Shown: one piece after another, positions 36,991 to 49,300 of the stretch | How the letters are laid out: each line of letters opens with the position of its first letter | Numbering within the stretch: position 1 is the first letter of the stretch | Assembly: GCF_020921035.1 (NCBI RefSeq) | Contig: NC_063153.1 | Span: 9,548,001-9,612,000 of the forward strand | Reading direction: 5' to 3' | DNA from: Rhodamnia argentea | Taxonomy: Eukaryota; Streptophyta; Magnoliopsida; Myrtales; Myrtaceae | Length of the DNA: 64,000 bases | Translations under genes and position numbers: made by a program | Notes under the pieces: generated by a model | The model's database searches: none | The model's input: the letters and a program-made list of their open reading frames with translations, nothing else | Told to the model about the DNA's origin: nothing

Positions 36991-39900
36991 TTACCTGGCA
37001 CATAACTCTGAAACTGTGATCTCACTTGCAGAAAAATGGCTCTGCCTTCTTGAGCTCAGTGCCGAATCCGTCTTGCGGGTTAAGAATGCCGGTTCTCTCG
37101 GAAGAGGCAGAGGCATTGCCTCATTGTGGAGCATAGAGACCACATCCGACATCGTAGGTCGATACATCGGCCTTTCTTGCACGCATAGTAGGCCCAACTG
37201 AACGAGCCGTTCCACCGAGTTCTCCGAGCAAGAAGTGGCTAGCGTCTGGTCCATGAACTCCATGCAGTTCCCTTCTTTCAGTAGATTCCAAGCCTATATC
37301 GAGCCAAATTCTCCAGCTCAGATGATGATAAAATTAGTGAAGAGCAGGTTGTTATGGACTAGTTTACTTACTTTACCCGGCAAGTTCAAAGAGTGATCGC
37401 ACTCGAAGAAGGCGATATTCTTCTCGCCGCTCACTATCTCCAGCATAATGACCCCGAACGCGAACACATCCGACATCTCCGAGAATAGACCGTCCATTGC
37501 ATATTCAGGGGACATGTATCCACTAACCAATATAAACATTTGAGCAGTTGTTAGGATGGTGGAGTAAACGAATAGGAAAAGGATGAGTCTTGTGATTATT
37601 GACCTGGTCTGCTTACCATGTCCCGACAACTCTAATCGTTTTCGCCCGAGTTTCATTCTCTCCGAAGATTCTCGCCATGCCAAAATCGGATATCTTGGGG
37701 TTCATGTCGCCGTCCAGCAATATGTTGCTGGTCTTCAAATCTCGGTGGATGATTTTCAGCCTAGAGTACTTGTGGAGATACAAGATCCCTTGAGCAATGC
37801 CTTCGATTATGCCGACACGTTTCCTCCAATCCAGAAGCACTCTTTTCGCAGGATCTTCATTTTGGTAGAATCACATAATAGATGCACAACATATTTCCAA
37901 ATGAGGCATTCAATTGACCATGTCAAGCAAAGAGCAGATCACAGACAGAAAAAGAAAGAAAAAAAAAAAACGAACCGAATATGAACGAATCCAAGCTTTT
38001 GTTGGGCATGTACTCGTAAATCAGAATGCTCTCTTCTCCTTCGACGCAGCATCCCAGGAGCCTCACGAGGTTCCGGTGCTGCAGCTTAGATATTAGAGTG
38101 ACCTCGTTCTTGAACTCCTCCAACCCTTGCCGAGACATCTTTGACAGTCTCTTCACCGCAATTTCCAGCTCCTGGAGTTGACCCTGGAATCATCATCCGC
38201 ATCTCGTTACTGTCAATTTTTTTCTCCCGCTCATCTAAAGTTATTGTCTATATAATGTAGTGAGGTTATATGCTTTGCTTACCTTGTAAACTGGGCCAAA
38301 ACCGCCTTCACCAAGTTTATTTCTCGGGGCAAAGTAGTCTGTTGCGACTTCTATGCTGGAAAAAGCGAACAGAGCTAATTCCCTGTCTCTCTGCTGGCTT
38401 ATTTCCGCCTTCTTTGTGCTTGCAAGATCTTTACCAGGTGCTGCGATCCCGATCCGGAGTAATGTTGTCTCCGCGCTCCCACTCATCTCTTTATGTCCTG
38501 CTATAAAATTGGTCACGGAATCAATCTTGAGACTAAGAGAACATCGACACGGCTCATCAGCGCGTGTGGAGAAAGAGAGAGTTCACCTTTCTTCCTGTGC
38601 CTATTCCATTGCACATAAGCTAAAAGTACCAGGATAAGGACCGATACAGAAGCCAGAGATCCAGCGACAATAAACTGCAATTTCTTCCTTTTACCACCTA
38701 AAAATCCAAAAAACAGCACAGTTATACTCAATGAATTAAACAGTAGATACATTGTTCGCCGCAGATATGCAACTTAGTTTAATGTTTGACTGCCGATTCT
38801 TTCGGTACATCACCTGTTAATGCCCTACCAATTGACTATCTCATTTGGGACTATCAGGCGTAATGAAGCAATCGGACATGATTTCGGAGGCTCCGCTAGA
38901 GCGAATCACCGAATAGGACAGCCTTAAACGTGTTATGATTACAGAATTAAAACTACGAATAGTACTAGTTTTGACATCCATATTCTGTTTTAAGCCCGTT
39001 CATACTGACCGTTCTCTGCAGAAGTGTCGCCTCGCACGTAGAATGTCCCGCTTCCTCTGTCTCTGGACCTCAACAAGTCCTTGTTCCCGTAATAAAGTTG
39101 GCACGCGGCTTGATCATCTAGACGGAACACAAACGCCGTGCAAGAACAATTACCCCGGCACATGACCTCACACTCGTTGAATCCCACGTGCATTGTAGTA
39201 GCGAGTGCCGAATCCGGCATCGTGCCATTGACAAGCGAGAAGCTACCGCCCTCCTCGCACGTAGAAGGAATCGAAGTCAAGCATTTGCCAGAGTTACCCC
39301 CTTGTGAATCTCCGCACAGCTGATGGCTCACGGACGAAAACAAAAACCTGCTGCCGGCATCCACCATGTTATGCTCCTCAAGCTGGCCCGTCGCAGCCAG
39401 CACGAACCATGTGGATGCATATGTGCCTTTGCTACTAAATGTGAAGTAAGTCTCATTTTCGTTGGAGACGTAGCTGAAACTGTATCTATCTGATGTGTTT
39501 GCGAAAATGAATCTGAAATTCCCTCTGTCCCAGAACCCGATATCCACGTGGACACGATCTTGGCGCCAAACACTAAGCTTAGTCGGCTCGTGATAGTCGA
39601 CTCCTAGAGTGAACGAGCCTCGAGATGGATTTTGTGGGCTTACCCATGAAACCAGGATTTGTATCCTGGACTGATCCGTGTTGAGATTGAAAGACCCGAT
39701 TTTCATGCCAGGCAAGAATGTGTCGGTCGGATAATCGAAACTTTGCCAGATAACAGCGCCGCCTTGTTTAAGAACGAAATTCCCAGAATCAAGAAGTGTT
39801 GCGGAAGTGTTCGCACTTGTTGTGAGCGATCCTGAATTGACTATCATCGGGGTTTGTCGCATGTCCATCAGTACCAAGTTGCCATCGTACCTCACTTGAA

Positions 39901-40174
39901 GAGTGCACGATGAATCGATCATGGGGTTCTCGCGGTTGACCCAAACGGCCCTCCTGTTCGGATCGGCCTTGAACCAAATTCCCAGGTAGTAAATGCCGGA
40001 AGAGCTGTCGTTGAAGAAGCCGAGCTCGAACACGCCGGCTCTGGAAACAAGAGTGTTGTTGCTAGTCAACAAGCCTTTGGGCGTGATGGTGTCCATAGCA
40101 CCAAGGGACGAGCCAAATAATAGAGCCAAAAGAGGCCATAACAGCTCTCCTCTGTAGCTCTTCTTCTTGGACAT
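36991..40174 (-). CDS. G-type lectin S-receptor-like serine/threonine kinase, intact
   Basis: Plasma-membrane receptor kinase, seven exons (40174-39010, 38697-38587, 38500-38283, 38183-37976, 37854-37617, 37522-37372, 37293-36991), 797 residues. The start at 40174 was chosen because a signal peptide ([16 protein letters not shown]) follows at once; an in-frame ATG at 40216 is possible. Order: signal peptide, B-lectin domain ([35 protein letters not shown]), S-locus-like region, PAN-like Cys-rich part ([20 protein letters not shown]), transmembrane helix near 396-416, then kinase. Catalytic elements are all present: GEGGFG (about 488-493), Lys in AVKRLS (509), [10 protein letters not shown] (602-611), DFG (624-626), SPEYAMDG. 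The ligand is unknown; these receptors act in recognition and defence. The activation segment has GTCGYMSPEY where Tyr or Phe is usual instead of Cys. The exon layout is the classic SRK one. Confidence 0.93.
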
Positions 40175-40639
40175 CGCTGAGAACTGTTGCAGGTCCTGAA
40201 CTCCAGAAGGAAGCACTCAAGACCCGAATAGTCTTCCTGGAATGAATAAAATTTTGCCGAAGCTATGCTCGGCGAATACTTCGCTGAAATCGCTGCGGCT
40301 GCTACCTAATATTCGAGAATGTTTTCGTGCTTCTTCCTCGAATCTCTCCCTTCCTTGGTCAAACTAGAATGGCCACAGTATACATTATTTTCTTGTTTGG
40401 CGGATTAAATAAACAAGAATTGTTTGACTTCTGCGAAGATCGATCTCGCGGCTCTAATGGTGATGCGACCAACCAAGATCCAGGGGCGACATCACGGAAA
40501 TGGCATTGCTTCATCTGCTTGAAGTGCCAGTATCTCCAGGAAAACACAGTGAAGCTCCAACATGAGATCATCACGTTGAAGCGACAAGCAAAAATCTTGG
40601 TTTGGAACTACTAACGGTTGACCATCGGAAAGTTGTTCA

Positions 40640-41310
40640 GCTCTGTTATACTTTTACCATTTCAGTCATAAATTTTATTAATTTTATTAATTAAGTCCTA
40701 AACCTTTTCATATTTTGCCAATCTGGTAATTTTTCCAATTCAATTATAAACCTTTTTAATTTTACTAGTTGAGTTGTAAACCTTTTCATATTTGGCCAAT
40801 TGAGTACTTTTTGCCAATTCAGTCATAAACCTTTTTAATTTTGCCAATTTAGTCCTAAGCATTTTTATATTTTACCAATTGAATCCATCCGGTCATTTTG
40901 GCTTGAAATCGTTGATGTGATAAAATTTTTAGTAATGTTCTATTTCAAATTTTTTATTATTTTTTATTATTTTTTAAGTTTTTTTGTCACGTACTTTTTT
41001 TTCTTTTCTTTTTTCTTTTCCCCCTCCAGAGGCCACCGACGGAAGAAAAAGGGGAAAAAAATGTAAGTAAGAAAAACAGAACAGAGAAAAGAATTAGTAA
41101 TTTGACAAAAATTAAAATATTATTAAAAAACATCCTTATCAAAATCGATCGCGCCACGTAGAACGGCCGGTGTCTACATTAGCGATTTTCAGTTGAAATT
41201 GGTCGGATAGACTCACTTGGCAAAATGTAAAAATATCTAGAATTGAATTCGCAAAATTTAAAGAAAAAATAAAACTGAATTGATAAAATTTATGACTTTT
41301 AGGACAATTT
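40640..41310. mobile_element. TIR element in the receptor-kinase promoter
   Basis: The left arm has about three repeats of a ~65-100 bp unit ('ccaattcaat/gtcataaacctttttaattttgcc...agtcctaaaccttttcatattttgcc'). The right arm is a shorter inverse ending 'aaatttatgacttttaggacaattttc'. The core includes CGCGCCACGTAGAACGGCCG, as in the 28.6-kb element. It lies about 0.5 kb upstream of the intact kinase start and is absent from the pseudogene's flank. Confidence 0.6.
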
Positions 41311-41409
41311 TCCCCCAAACCATTCGGGTTCTTTTCTTTGGCGGCCTTGAGGTAAGGGGTCAGTCAACCATTGACATTTTAGCCCACGCCAAATGGAAGC
41401 GGCAGTCCT

Positions 41410-42240
41410 ATTTGACCTCTCGCGCACCGAGTCTGCCAATGATCTTGTGTGCTTTGCTTTCACATTGCTCTTTGAAAGCGTTGACTGACTTGGCTTCCAA
41501 GCACACACATGTAGTTGCATTGGTCACGTAATTAAATTCTTTGCGGACCATATTATCCACGGGAAAATGAAAAGTCGAAAATGTCCCTTCCTCTCTTGAC
41601 CATGAATGAGAATGAGAGATCATGTCCTCCAATGACATGGGCAGGGCAAGTAACTTTGGCACCATGCCATCTCCAACAATCTTCCTAGTCATTTCTCTAA
41701 CTTTCTGACAGCACCAAACATGTCAAAATTCATCTTCCGGCGAAAAAACAAGATGAATTCGCAATTAATGTTAGGTTATCTTAACCCCGTGCTTTTGCAA
41801 CAAAAGAAAAGACATTTTGGGTCTTCAAAACAATTGGAATTATCATTATCTTTATCTAATTATCGTAAGCCGACCAATTCTTTAGAAATTCCGCTTTTGA
41901 AAATCAGTCAACACCATCCTCACCTTCCTCCGACTTATCACCAAGCTAAGCCAAGCCGTGAAAAGAAGAAAAAAATTCTTTTTCGAAAGTTGAGGTGTCC
42001 AATCTTCTGTTTTTAATTGAATCAGCTTTGTTTATAAACAAGAAAGATACAAGTAATGTAACAATGAATCTCGTGGAGGGTTCGATCCCGGCTCAAGATT
42101 CCGTTCATTCTAAATGCGTTAATAGTAAGTCGTAATAACTTTGATGCACTTAATCATTAGAACCAAAAGACGAGTCAATGGCAGATTGAAAAAAGAAAAG
42201 AAAAGAAAAGGTAACGCGTTAATTTATGTCTTATAAGACG
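41410..42240. repeat. Receptor-kinase upstream module, copy B
   Basis: Shares ordered phrases with copies A and C: GCGTTGACTGAC (41473), GGGAAAATGAAAAGTC, 'gtcctccaatg', 'atctccaacaatctt', 'gcaattaatgttagg' and 'acgcgttaatttatg'. About 310 bp of unrelated sequence (41800-42110) interrupts it. Frames inside it look like chance reading. Confidence 0.65.
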
Positions 42241-42261
42241 CAATTCGCTTGTTTCATGATT

Positions 42262-42780
42262 TGACCTCTTGTGCATTAGTCTGCAAGTAGTTAGTTTCTT
42301 GCTTCCACATTTGTCCTGGGAAGCGTTGACTGACGACTTGGTCCCCAAGCCGCCACGCGTGTAGTTTCAACCATCGCGCAATAAACTTGCGATACACCAT
42401 ACTCTCTATCCGCGGGAAAATGAAAAGTCCAAAATATCCCTTCCTCTCTCGACCGTGAGATCAAGTCCTCCAATGGCATGGCAACTATATTTTTGGCACA
42501 ATTTGATCTCCAACAATCTTTCTAGTCATTTCTCGAGTTATCACATTATCAAATCTGTCGAAATTCTTTTTTCCGACCCAAAAAAGAAGAAGGGCAAACC
42601 GTCCAATTTGTTTTTCTTTTTTTGCAATTAATATTAGGTCAAAAAAACCAATGGCCATGATTTTCGTTTCCCTCTAATTCGGCTAGTAGGTAGCCGTAAT
42701 AGCACCATTCGGTCACTCTTGATCAATTAACCAAAAACATATCGACTTACCAAAAACACGTTAATTTATGTAAATTACAA
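42262..42780. repeat. Receptor-kinase upstream module, copy C
   Basis: Third copy, matching B from 'atttgacctcttgtgc' through GCGTTGACTGAC and GGGAAAATGAAAAGTC to 'cacgttaatttatg'. No kinase coding sequence follows to its left other than the one served by copy B, so it may be all that remains of a third tandem unit. Confidence 0.65.
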
Positions 42781-43353
42781 GCCGGATATATGTTGAGTGC
42801 CTCAGATTTTTTTTTTATGAAAACATATACAGAACAACATCGTAACTTCTACCAAAAAGATTCATTTTATAATTTTTTTGAAAAATTTTCCAAAAAAAAT
42901 TGACGGAAATTGAGGTGCCGAAAATTTCATTATCCGTCCCCGCTTGTTTATCCCACTTATGGGCCGGAAACCCAACGTAGGCCCAAATACTGTAAAGGCC
43001 CAATACGGGCCCATTTATCCACCAAAAGAAGGGGGAGGCTGGTAACAGCTAGTGTTCCCGCCCGGTTTTCAAACGCCCGCTTTTTCAGCCTCCGTCCGAT
43101 AATTCATCGAGTGCCAAAAACCTCCACAACTTAAATAAAAATTGAGAAATGTTGTCGACAGAAAAAAGTAAAAAAAAAAAAAAAGAGAGGAGAAAATTGA
43201 AAACGCGAACCTCATTTCCAGAGCGTCTTCTCTAGTAGCTGGGATTCCGAGATAAGAAGAGCTCGAGTAAATGCCGGGGCGAGAGCAGCTTCTTCTTCGT
43301 TTAGGGGTTTTGTTTCGGAGCTTAGCTTAGGATTCGAGTTAGGGTTTTCCGCC
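42781..43353 (+). promoter_or_regulatory. Upstream region and leader of the TSO1-like gene
   Basis: Spacer ending in the 5' leader of the CRC gene (43200-43353). It includes GGCCC-type motifs near 42960-43010. No TATA box was assigned. Confidence 0.4.
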
Positions 43354-46300
43354 ATGGAGTCTCCTGACGTTGTTGCGAAGGCCGACAGGCCCGCGGCCGC
43401 GGTTGATTGTGCTCGCGCTCCGTCGGATTCTCCTCCGGTTCAAGTAATTCGCGACTTCGCTCCCTTTGTTTTTTTCTGGTGTTGTTGTTGTTGTTGTTGT
43501 TGTAGTTGCTGCAATCTGTGTGTTAGGTGATTGTATCCGACGAGTTTCCGGATTTCATCTTCGGTTCCGGACGGGTCTCGGTGTTTGTTTTTCAGCTCCG
43601 ATTCTCATTTTTCTGCGGTAGCATTTTGCTGCAATCTGAGTGTTGTTTGGCGCTTTGATTGCGCTTGTTTGTTGCTCTCAGCCTTCCGAGAGCTAAGTTC
43701 AGTGCCGATGTGAACTCGAGCTACGTTTGCTGGATTATGGCCCGAAGTAGGAAGCGAGAGTTTTTTGGTGGAGCAATCCCCTCGAGTGTTCTTTCCGCGT
43801 GTGTTTATTTGGTAGTTGCATTCACGTTTCTTGATGGAATAGTGTCTATTTGGAAGTCATTCTAATGGATCTGCGAATTCATGTGATGTGCGTCAAACCG
43901 TCAATCATTGGTGGAATGAGGTATTATCATTCTGTTGATGCAGTGGTTTCTCAGTTTATGTCCTCGAAGCCATTTCTTTAAATTAAGCTTTCCCACATCT
44001 TGAGAAATCTATTGATAATCGTTTGTGAGACAGCATGGGACGAATGGTAACACTGATGCATGATTATTCTATATGCTGTATTTGGTAAGGTAAAAGACAC
44101 GTGCTTCAACTCTGTAGTTTTTCTTGTAAGGCAGACGAAATTTGAAGGTTATGTAGGAAGATGATATCAGATTAGGACATTGAGGCATTCAACTCTTCGG
44201 TGTTTTGTTTTGTCTTAGATCTTGTCAATGTACTTGTGTTCTTGGAAAAGAGGCATTATAGGATTGTGTACGCATAATCATAGATCCCCATTCCCAAACA
44301 TTTAATCTCTTCAGTTATAATCAAAAGGCAAGACAAGTGTTAGCTAGGCTTATGATGTGAGTGCTGCCCAAGCTATGTAAACATTTTGTTACTTTACTTT
44401 GTACTAAATATCTAGCCCATGTTCACCTGCATATGCTCATATTATCATAATTATTTGCGGGAAACAGTGTGCATGATACATGTGCAGCTCTTTGGGCTTA
44501 GTCGTGACGTTTTTCTGACTGGTGCTATGCGCGACTTAGCTTCTTCTCTCACTTGTAGGAGTCCCCTTTCTCTAATTTTGTCAAGACCCTCTCTCCAATA
44601 AATCCAGTCAAGGCTGCGCATGTTCCGCAAGTTTTCCCTGGGCTTAATTCTTCCCCTATTGTATTTACTTCACCACATGTAAACTTACAGCGTGAGGCCA
44701 ATTTCTTGAAGAGGTGAGACTTTTGAATTGCCTCGGTTGCTTAGTTAGCAAATTCCAGAACAACATTGATATATAGTTGACTGCATTTCCTTGGTTCTTA
44801 CAGCATTCAACCAGTCCAGTCATCCGTTGAAGAGTTATCTCGTCATGAAAATCGATGTAAGGAAAAAATTGAAGAGGCTTCCGAGGAGCCCAATGAACTT
44901 GTCGCCCAAGCAAGAGTTGAAGCTGTTACTCATGATAAAGGCAACTTTAGCTGCACAGACTCTTCACAAGCTCAGCCATGCAGTTCTTCTGGGTGTGTAG
45001 ATGAATACTTGGCTGATCCAGTTGAGGTTGATTGTGCCAATTCTGCTCATTTAGTGGGCCACTCTAGGAAAGAAAGGGAAAATTGTTTGCTCAGTAATGT
45101 CACTTTCTCGGTGGACAATCTCTCGAAGTTTGACCAAGAAACTAATATGGAGAACGAATACAGGGCAGAAGAGAATTTAGCTCATGGTTTCTCTGGTGAA
45201 AGACAGGAGGAGCTTCAGGAAAGGCTAACGTGTAATCAACAACCCACTGAAGCGGAAGATGAGCACAGCAGGGGAGGCAAATCAACTATTGAATGCGTAA
45301 AAACTGTGCTTGACTTGTCTGTTGAAAATATATCTGAAAAGCAACAATCTGTAGATTCAGTTGCTCAGGTAGTTAGAGAGTTCTTCCCATTAGCTAAGTT
45401 ATTAGCTTCGATTAGCATGCGTTTTAGGGAACTTTTCTCCTCTAGTTTACGAACTGTACTATGCAGCTTGCAGGATGTAGCCATCAGTGCGGATCTCATG
45501 GCCTGCAATTGCTCCCTGAATCCTGTCCTATGGTTGACGCATGTAATGATGGAGTGGATTCACAGGCAACCTTAAATGCACATGCTGATTCACATCATCA
45601 TGAGGTTTGTCTCAATGGCTTTCCAGGCAGTTACCTTTTCTTTGTTTTTCAAAATTCAAAAAGGCCATCTTCTACATATCCTGAGATTTGTCCATGTAGA
45701 GATCTCTCTGCAGCTATTCATTATAATCTAATATCTTTATTTGGGGAGGCTTCGTCCTTTTTATATAATGGTGCATTTTATCTTATTTTCTGTGCCTTAT
45801 AGTCATGCTTCCTTTTTCCACTATTCCACAGGCAAAAGACATTCGTCCTTTGTTTTTTCACGATTTGTTCATTGTGTTATCATCTTAGTTAAGTATTGAA
45901 TATTCCATGTACAATATATGTAATGAGATGTTTAACTAGCAAAGAAATGATACATGTGTTAAGATAGTTGGTTATTTGTTTAATGTTTGAGCCTATGATG
46001 GTGCAATTACTAAATGTGTTTAGAAGATGTTCTGATGGGTAGAACCCAGAGCCATGACTTTAATATGCTTTAAAATATTGAGGGTAGATTTTAGATACAT
46101 TCAGTAGGCACCACTTATGGTAAGGTAACTGAACTTTTAATGGGAAAGGGTTCTCAATCATTGTGGCTTCAAGCAATTTTCACTGTCATTGATATGATTA
46201 AACAGCAGAAGATTATGGCCTCTCTTTACTTTACCAACCTTTTCGTGAGGCTGGGAAGGCAAGACTGTGGGAAGTCCTTAAAATGGGAGTGGATCTTTTC

Positions 46301-49300
46301 TGAATGCCTGCTGCAAACCATTTCATCTTATTGCAGGCAGTCCCCGGCTTGAAATGAATGACCAAGGATGAAATCTTTACAGTGTTCTATGTCTTTATTA
46401 GCATAAATCAGACAAATATTGCTCTTCCTCCTTGATAAATAGCTGCAGAGTGCAGGCATGAGGTGTCAGGATGGCATATCAATGAGAGGTCACTGTTGTC
46501 TTTTGGCTGTAATTGGCCGCTGAGGTCCTGACATTTCTGGGAACCACATTGAAAGTAGTTTTGGCTTGAGATTTTATGTTAGTGACATCTTGTACAAGGA
46601 TTATTGAGTATAGGTGATGGTTTGGAATAGAAGTTTCTGCTGAAGTGAAGTTCCGCTTTTGGTGGCTGCTCAGTTCGTCTTTTACCCAGAGCCATTACGA
46701 TGTTGGTTTAATCTTTGGCACGATTTCTTTCTAGTGAGTTAAACAATAACAAGATTAGCATGTATCGTTTTAGATGCTTGTTCGTCTTCTCTGAAATTGA
46801 CTACTATTCATTTGACGTAATTGTTGGGTCTTTCCTAAAGTTTTATTGTCGGTGAGAGAAAGAATTAGCTTGTTTTTTTATGATTTATTGAACTTGTCTT
46901 CAACAAGATGATGTTATAAAAGCATTTATTCAAGTGATTGTGGTATTTTATTGTGTTGAAAATATGATGAGATCTCTTCTCGATGTTTTTTTTTAGAACA
47001 ATGGAGTAACCAAATAATAACTTCTCTCTCATTTTCTGGTTAATCTTATAGTAGTTTCTGCACGAATTGTGCAATAGGTATATTTGGAGATAAAAAAGTC
47101 ATGAGCTCCTGTTTTAGTTGTACATGGAGGTCACCATTGTGCAGGATGGCACATTGCAAACATTCTAGGCCTTGTGCTTGGATCAGGTCCAAGATCAGGC
47201 TTATAGATCTATCTTCATAGGATCCCACTATTATCCCGTCACAAGGACTCCAATCATAGAAAATTCATAGCAGAAACAAATCTAAAAAGTTTGGGGTCGG
47301 AAAGGTAATGCAGGCCAGGTCAAGTAATTCCCATTAGGAAGCCACTTGCTGAAGCCCTCACATGCAACTTCTATTCACCTTTGGGCCCGTCTCAGCCCCA
47401 CTGGCCTATATTAAAAACCAAGCCAGGCCTATGATCAGGTTTAGCTGTAAATGATGATTGGACTTTTGTTGTAAATTAAGTCTGCATCTCTCCATTTTAT
47501 TCTTAGTCATCAGCTTCACTCGTGGATAGTCGAAAACTGAAGTTTCTGCTGCCATTTTAATCTTGAACCTTTAGGAGTAAATTGCAAAAAGTCGACTAGG
47601 AACTTTGGCAAGGAAAGCTATAGACTTTGATAGGGAGGCATATGGAGGATCTCATTTAATCAAAATAAAGGAGTCGATCCCATGTGCTTAACTCTACATA
47701 GTCAACTCCAGGTTTCATCCGCATATTATCTGCAAGGTTTCTCCTTTACTTTCTCTGTTTATATTGAGCATATTGCTGGTTGCTTAGTGTCATGAAGTTG
47801 TCGTCTTGCTATTATGGCATGGCCCATTTCCAATTTTGTTTCTTTGGCAAGTGCCAAGTTTGTTTACTGTGATACAGTGTAGTCAGGGGTCTAGCGGAAA
47901 CAGAAGGATAAATAGGGTTCTTCATCTTCTTCTTCTCCTTCTTGTTGTTCTTGTTGTTGTTATTGTTATTATGCCATGTCAATAACCAATCTGTTTGCTG
48001 CAGATTATTCTACATCAGCGAGGATTGCTTAGACGCTGTCTTCAATTTGATGATTCACACCCAAATAGTTTTTCAAGATCTTTAAGTTTACCAGCACGTA
48101 ACTTGGACACTTCAAGATCACTGGCTACTGCTGCAGATATGGAAGATCTGGATTTGTCTAGGCCTAATTCCAATATAACTTCCAGCAAGAGACCAATCCG
48201 GGAGCCGTACAAACCTGTCACAAGCATCCTGGCCGATCACCAGTGTGAAAGCTCTCCCATTACAGCATCCAAGCCATCGGGTATTGGCTTGCATTTAAAT
48301 AGTATTGTTGGTACCAGAATACTAAGTTGCAGAGCAGCCAAAAACGTTAAACCAGAGGAAGACCACGAGGATGTAGAAGATATAAAGTTGGCCTTCACTG
48401 AAACCTGCTATATGTGGGGTAAATCAAGTGAATGTGCAATTTCATCAGACCTACTCAAGACAGTTCCCTCGGGGGCTTTAGATGAAAGGTACGAGAGGAA
48501 GGTTTCAGAAACTGCGACATGTACAGCTACTGATTCTCTTCCTGAGATTGAGGACCAGAATTTGTTGAAACCACATGAGCATTATGATACCCCACGTGGA
48601 AAGAGGAATCTTGATTTAGCAGTTGTTGATGGATCAGAGGAGTTTATCCAACTGAGTCCCAAAAAGAAAAGGTTAGTTCACTTTCCTTTTCTTAGATGTT
48701 GATTTCGCACTCTGTTCTATAGGTGGTTTAAGCACTCCGCTAACTCTCACTGTGGTTCACTAGGAACAAGACAACAGGCAACTTCAGCAGCGATGGTTGC
48801 AAACGTTGCAATTGTAAGAAGAGTAAATGCTTGAAACTGTAAGCTAATTAACTTGTACTTTGTGTTTCCCCTCCGATGGTCTGCAGTGGTGCGACTTATG
48901 TTTTTGCCTCTTCCAGTTATTGTGACTGTTTCGCCGCTGGAATGTATTGTGTTGAACCTTGTTCGTGCCAAGGATGCCTTAATCGACCTCAATATGAACA
49001 AACAGTTCTTGAGACACGACAACAAATTGAATCCCGCAATCCGCTGGCATTTGCTCCAAAGATTATAGAAAGTAGCGGGGAGTTTTCAGCAAAAAATAGG
49101 GTACACTCCATTTTAGATTTAGTCTGACTTCTGTTGCTGCAACTAATAATTTTCTTCACTATCCACAGGAAGATGGAGTTTTGTCAACACCAGCATCAGC
49201 ACGGCACAAAAGAGGATGCAATTGCAAAAAGTCAATGTGTCTGAAGAAATACTGTGAATGCTATCAGGTTTTATCTCTTGCTATACTGACACTCATGGAT

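Noticed and set aside
42075-42095. tRNA-like T-loop phrase GGTTCGATCCC
   Set aside because: No matching acceptor stem, D-arm or anticodon arm upstream; a chance match.
41408-42479. Two similar minus-strand reading frames as a small protein family
   Set aside because: They are copies of the same promoter module; the similarity is at DNA level, with no domain and no conserved frame ends.
47046-47228. Minus-strand frame inside TSO1-like intron 4 resembling a gag fragment
   Set aside because: Too short and the resemblance is weak; no flanking LTR or other retroelement domain.
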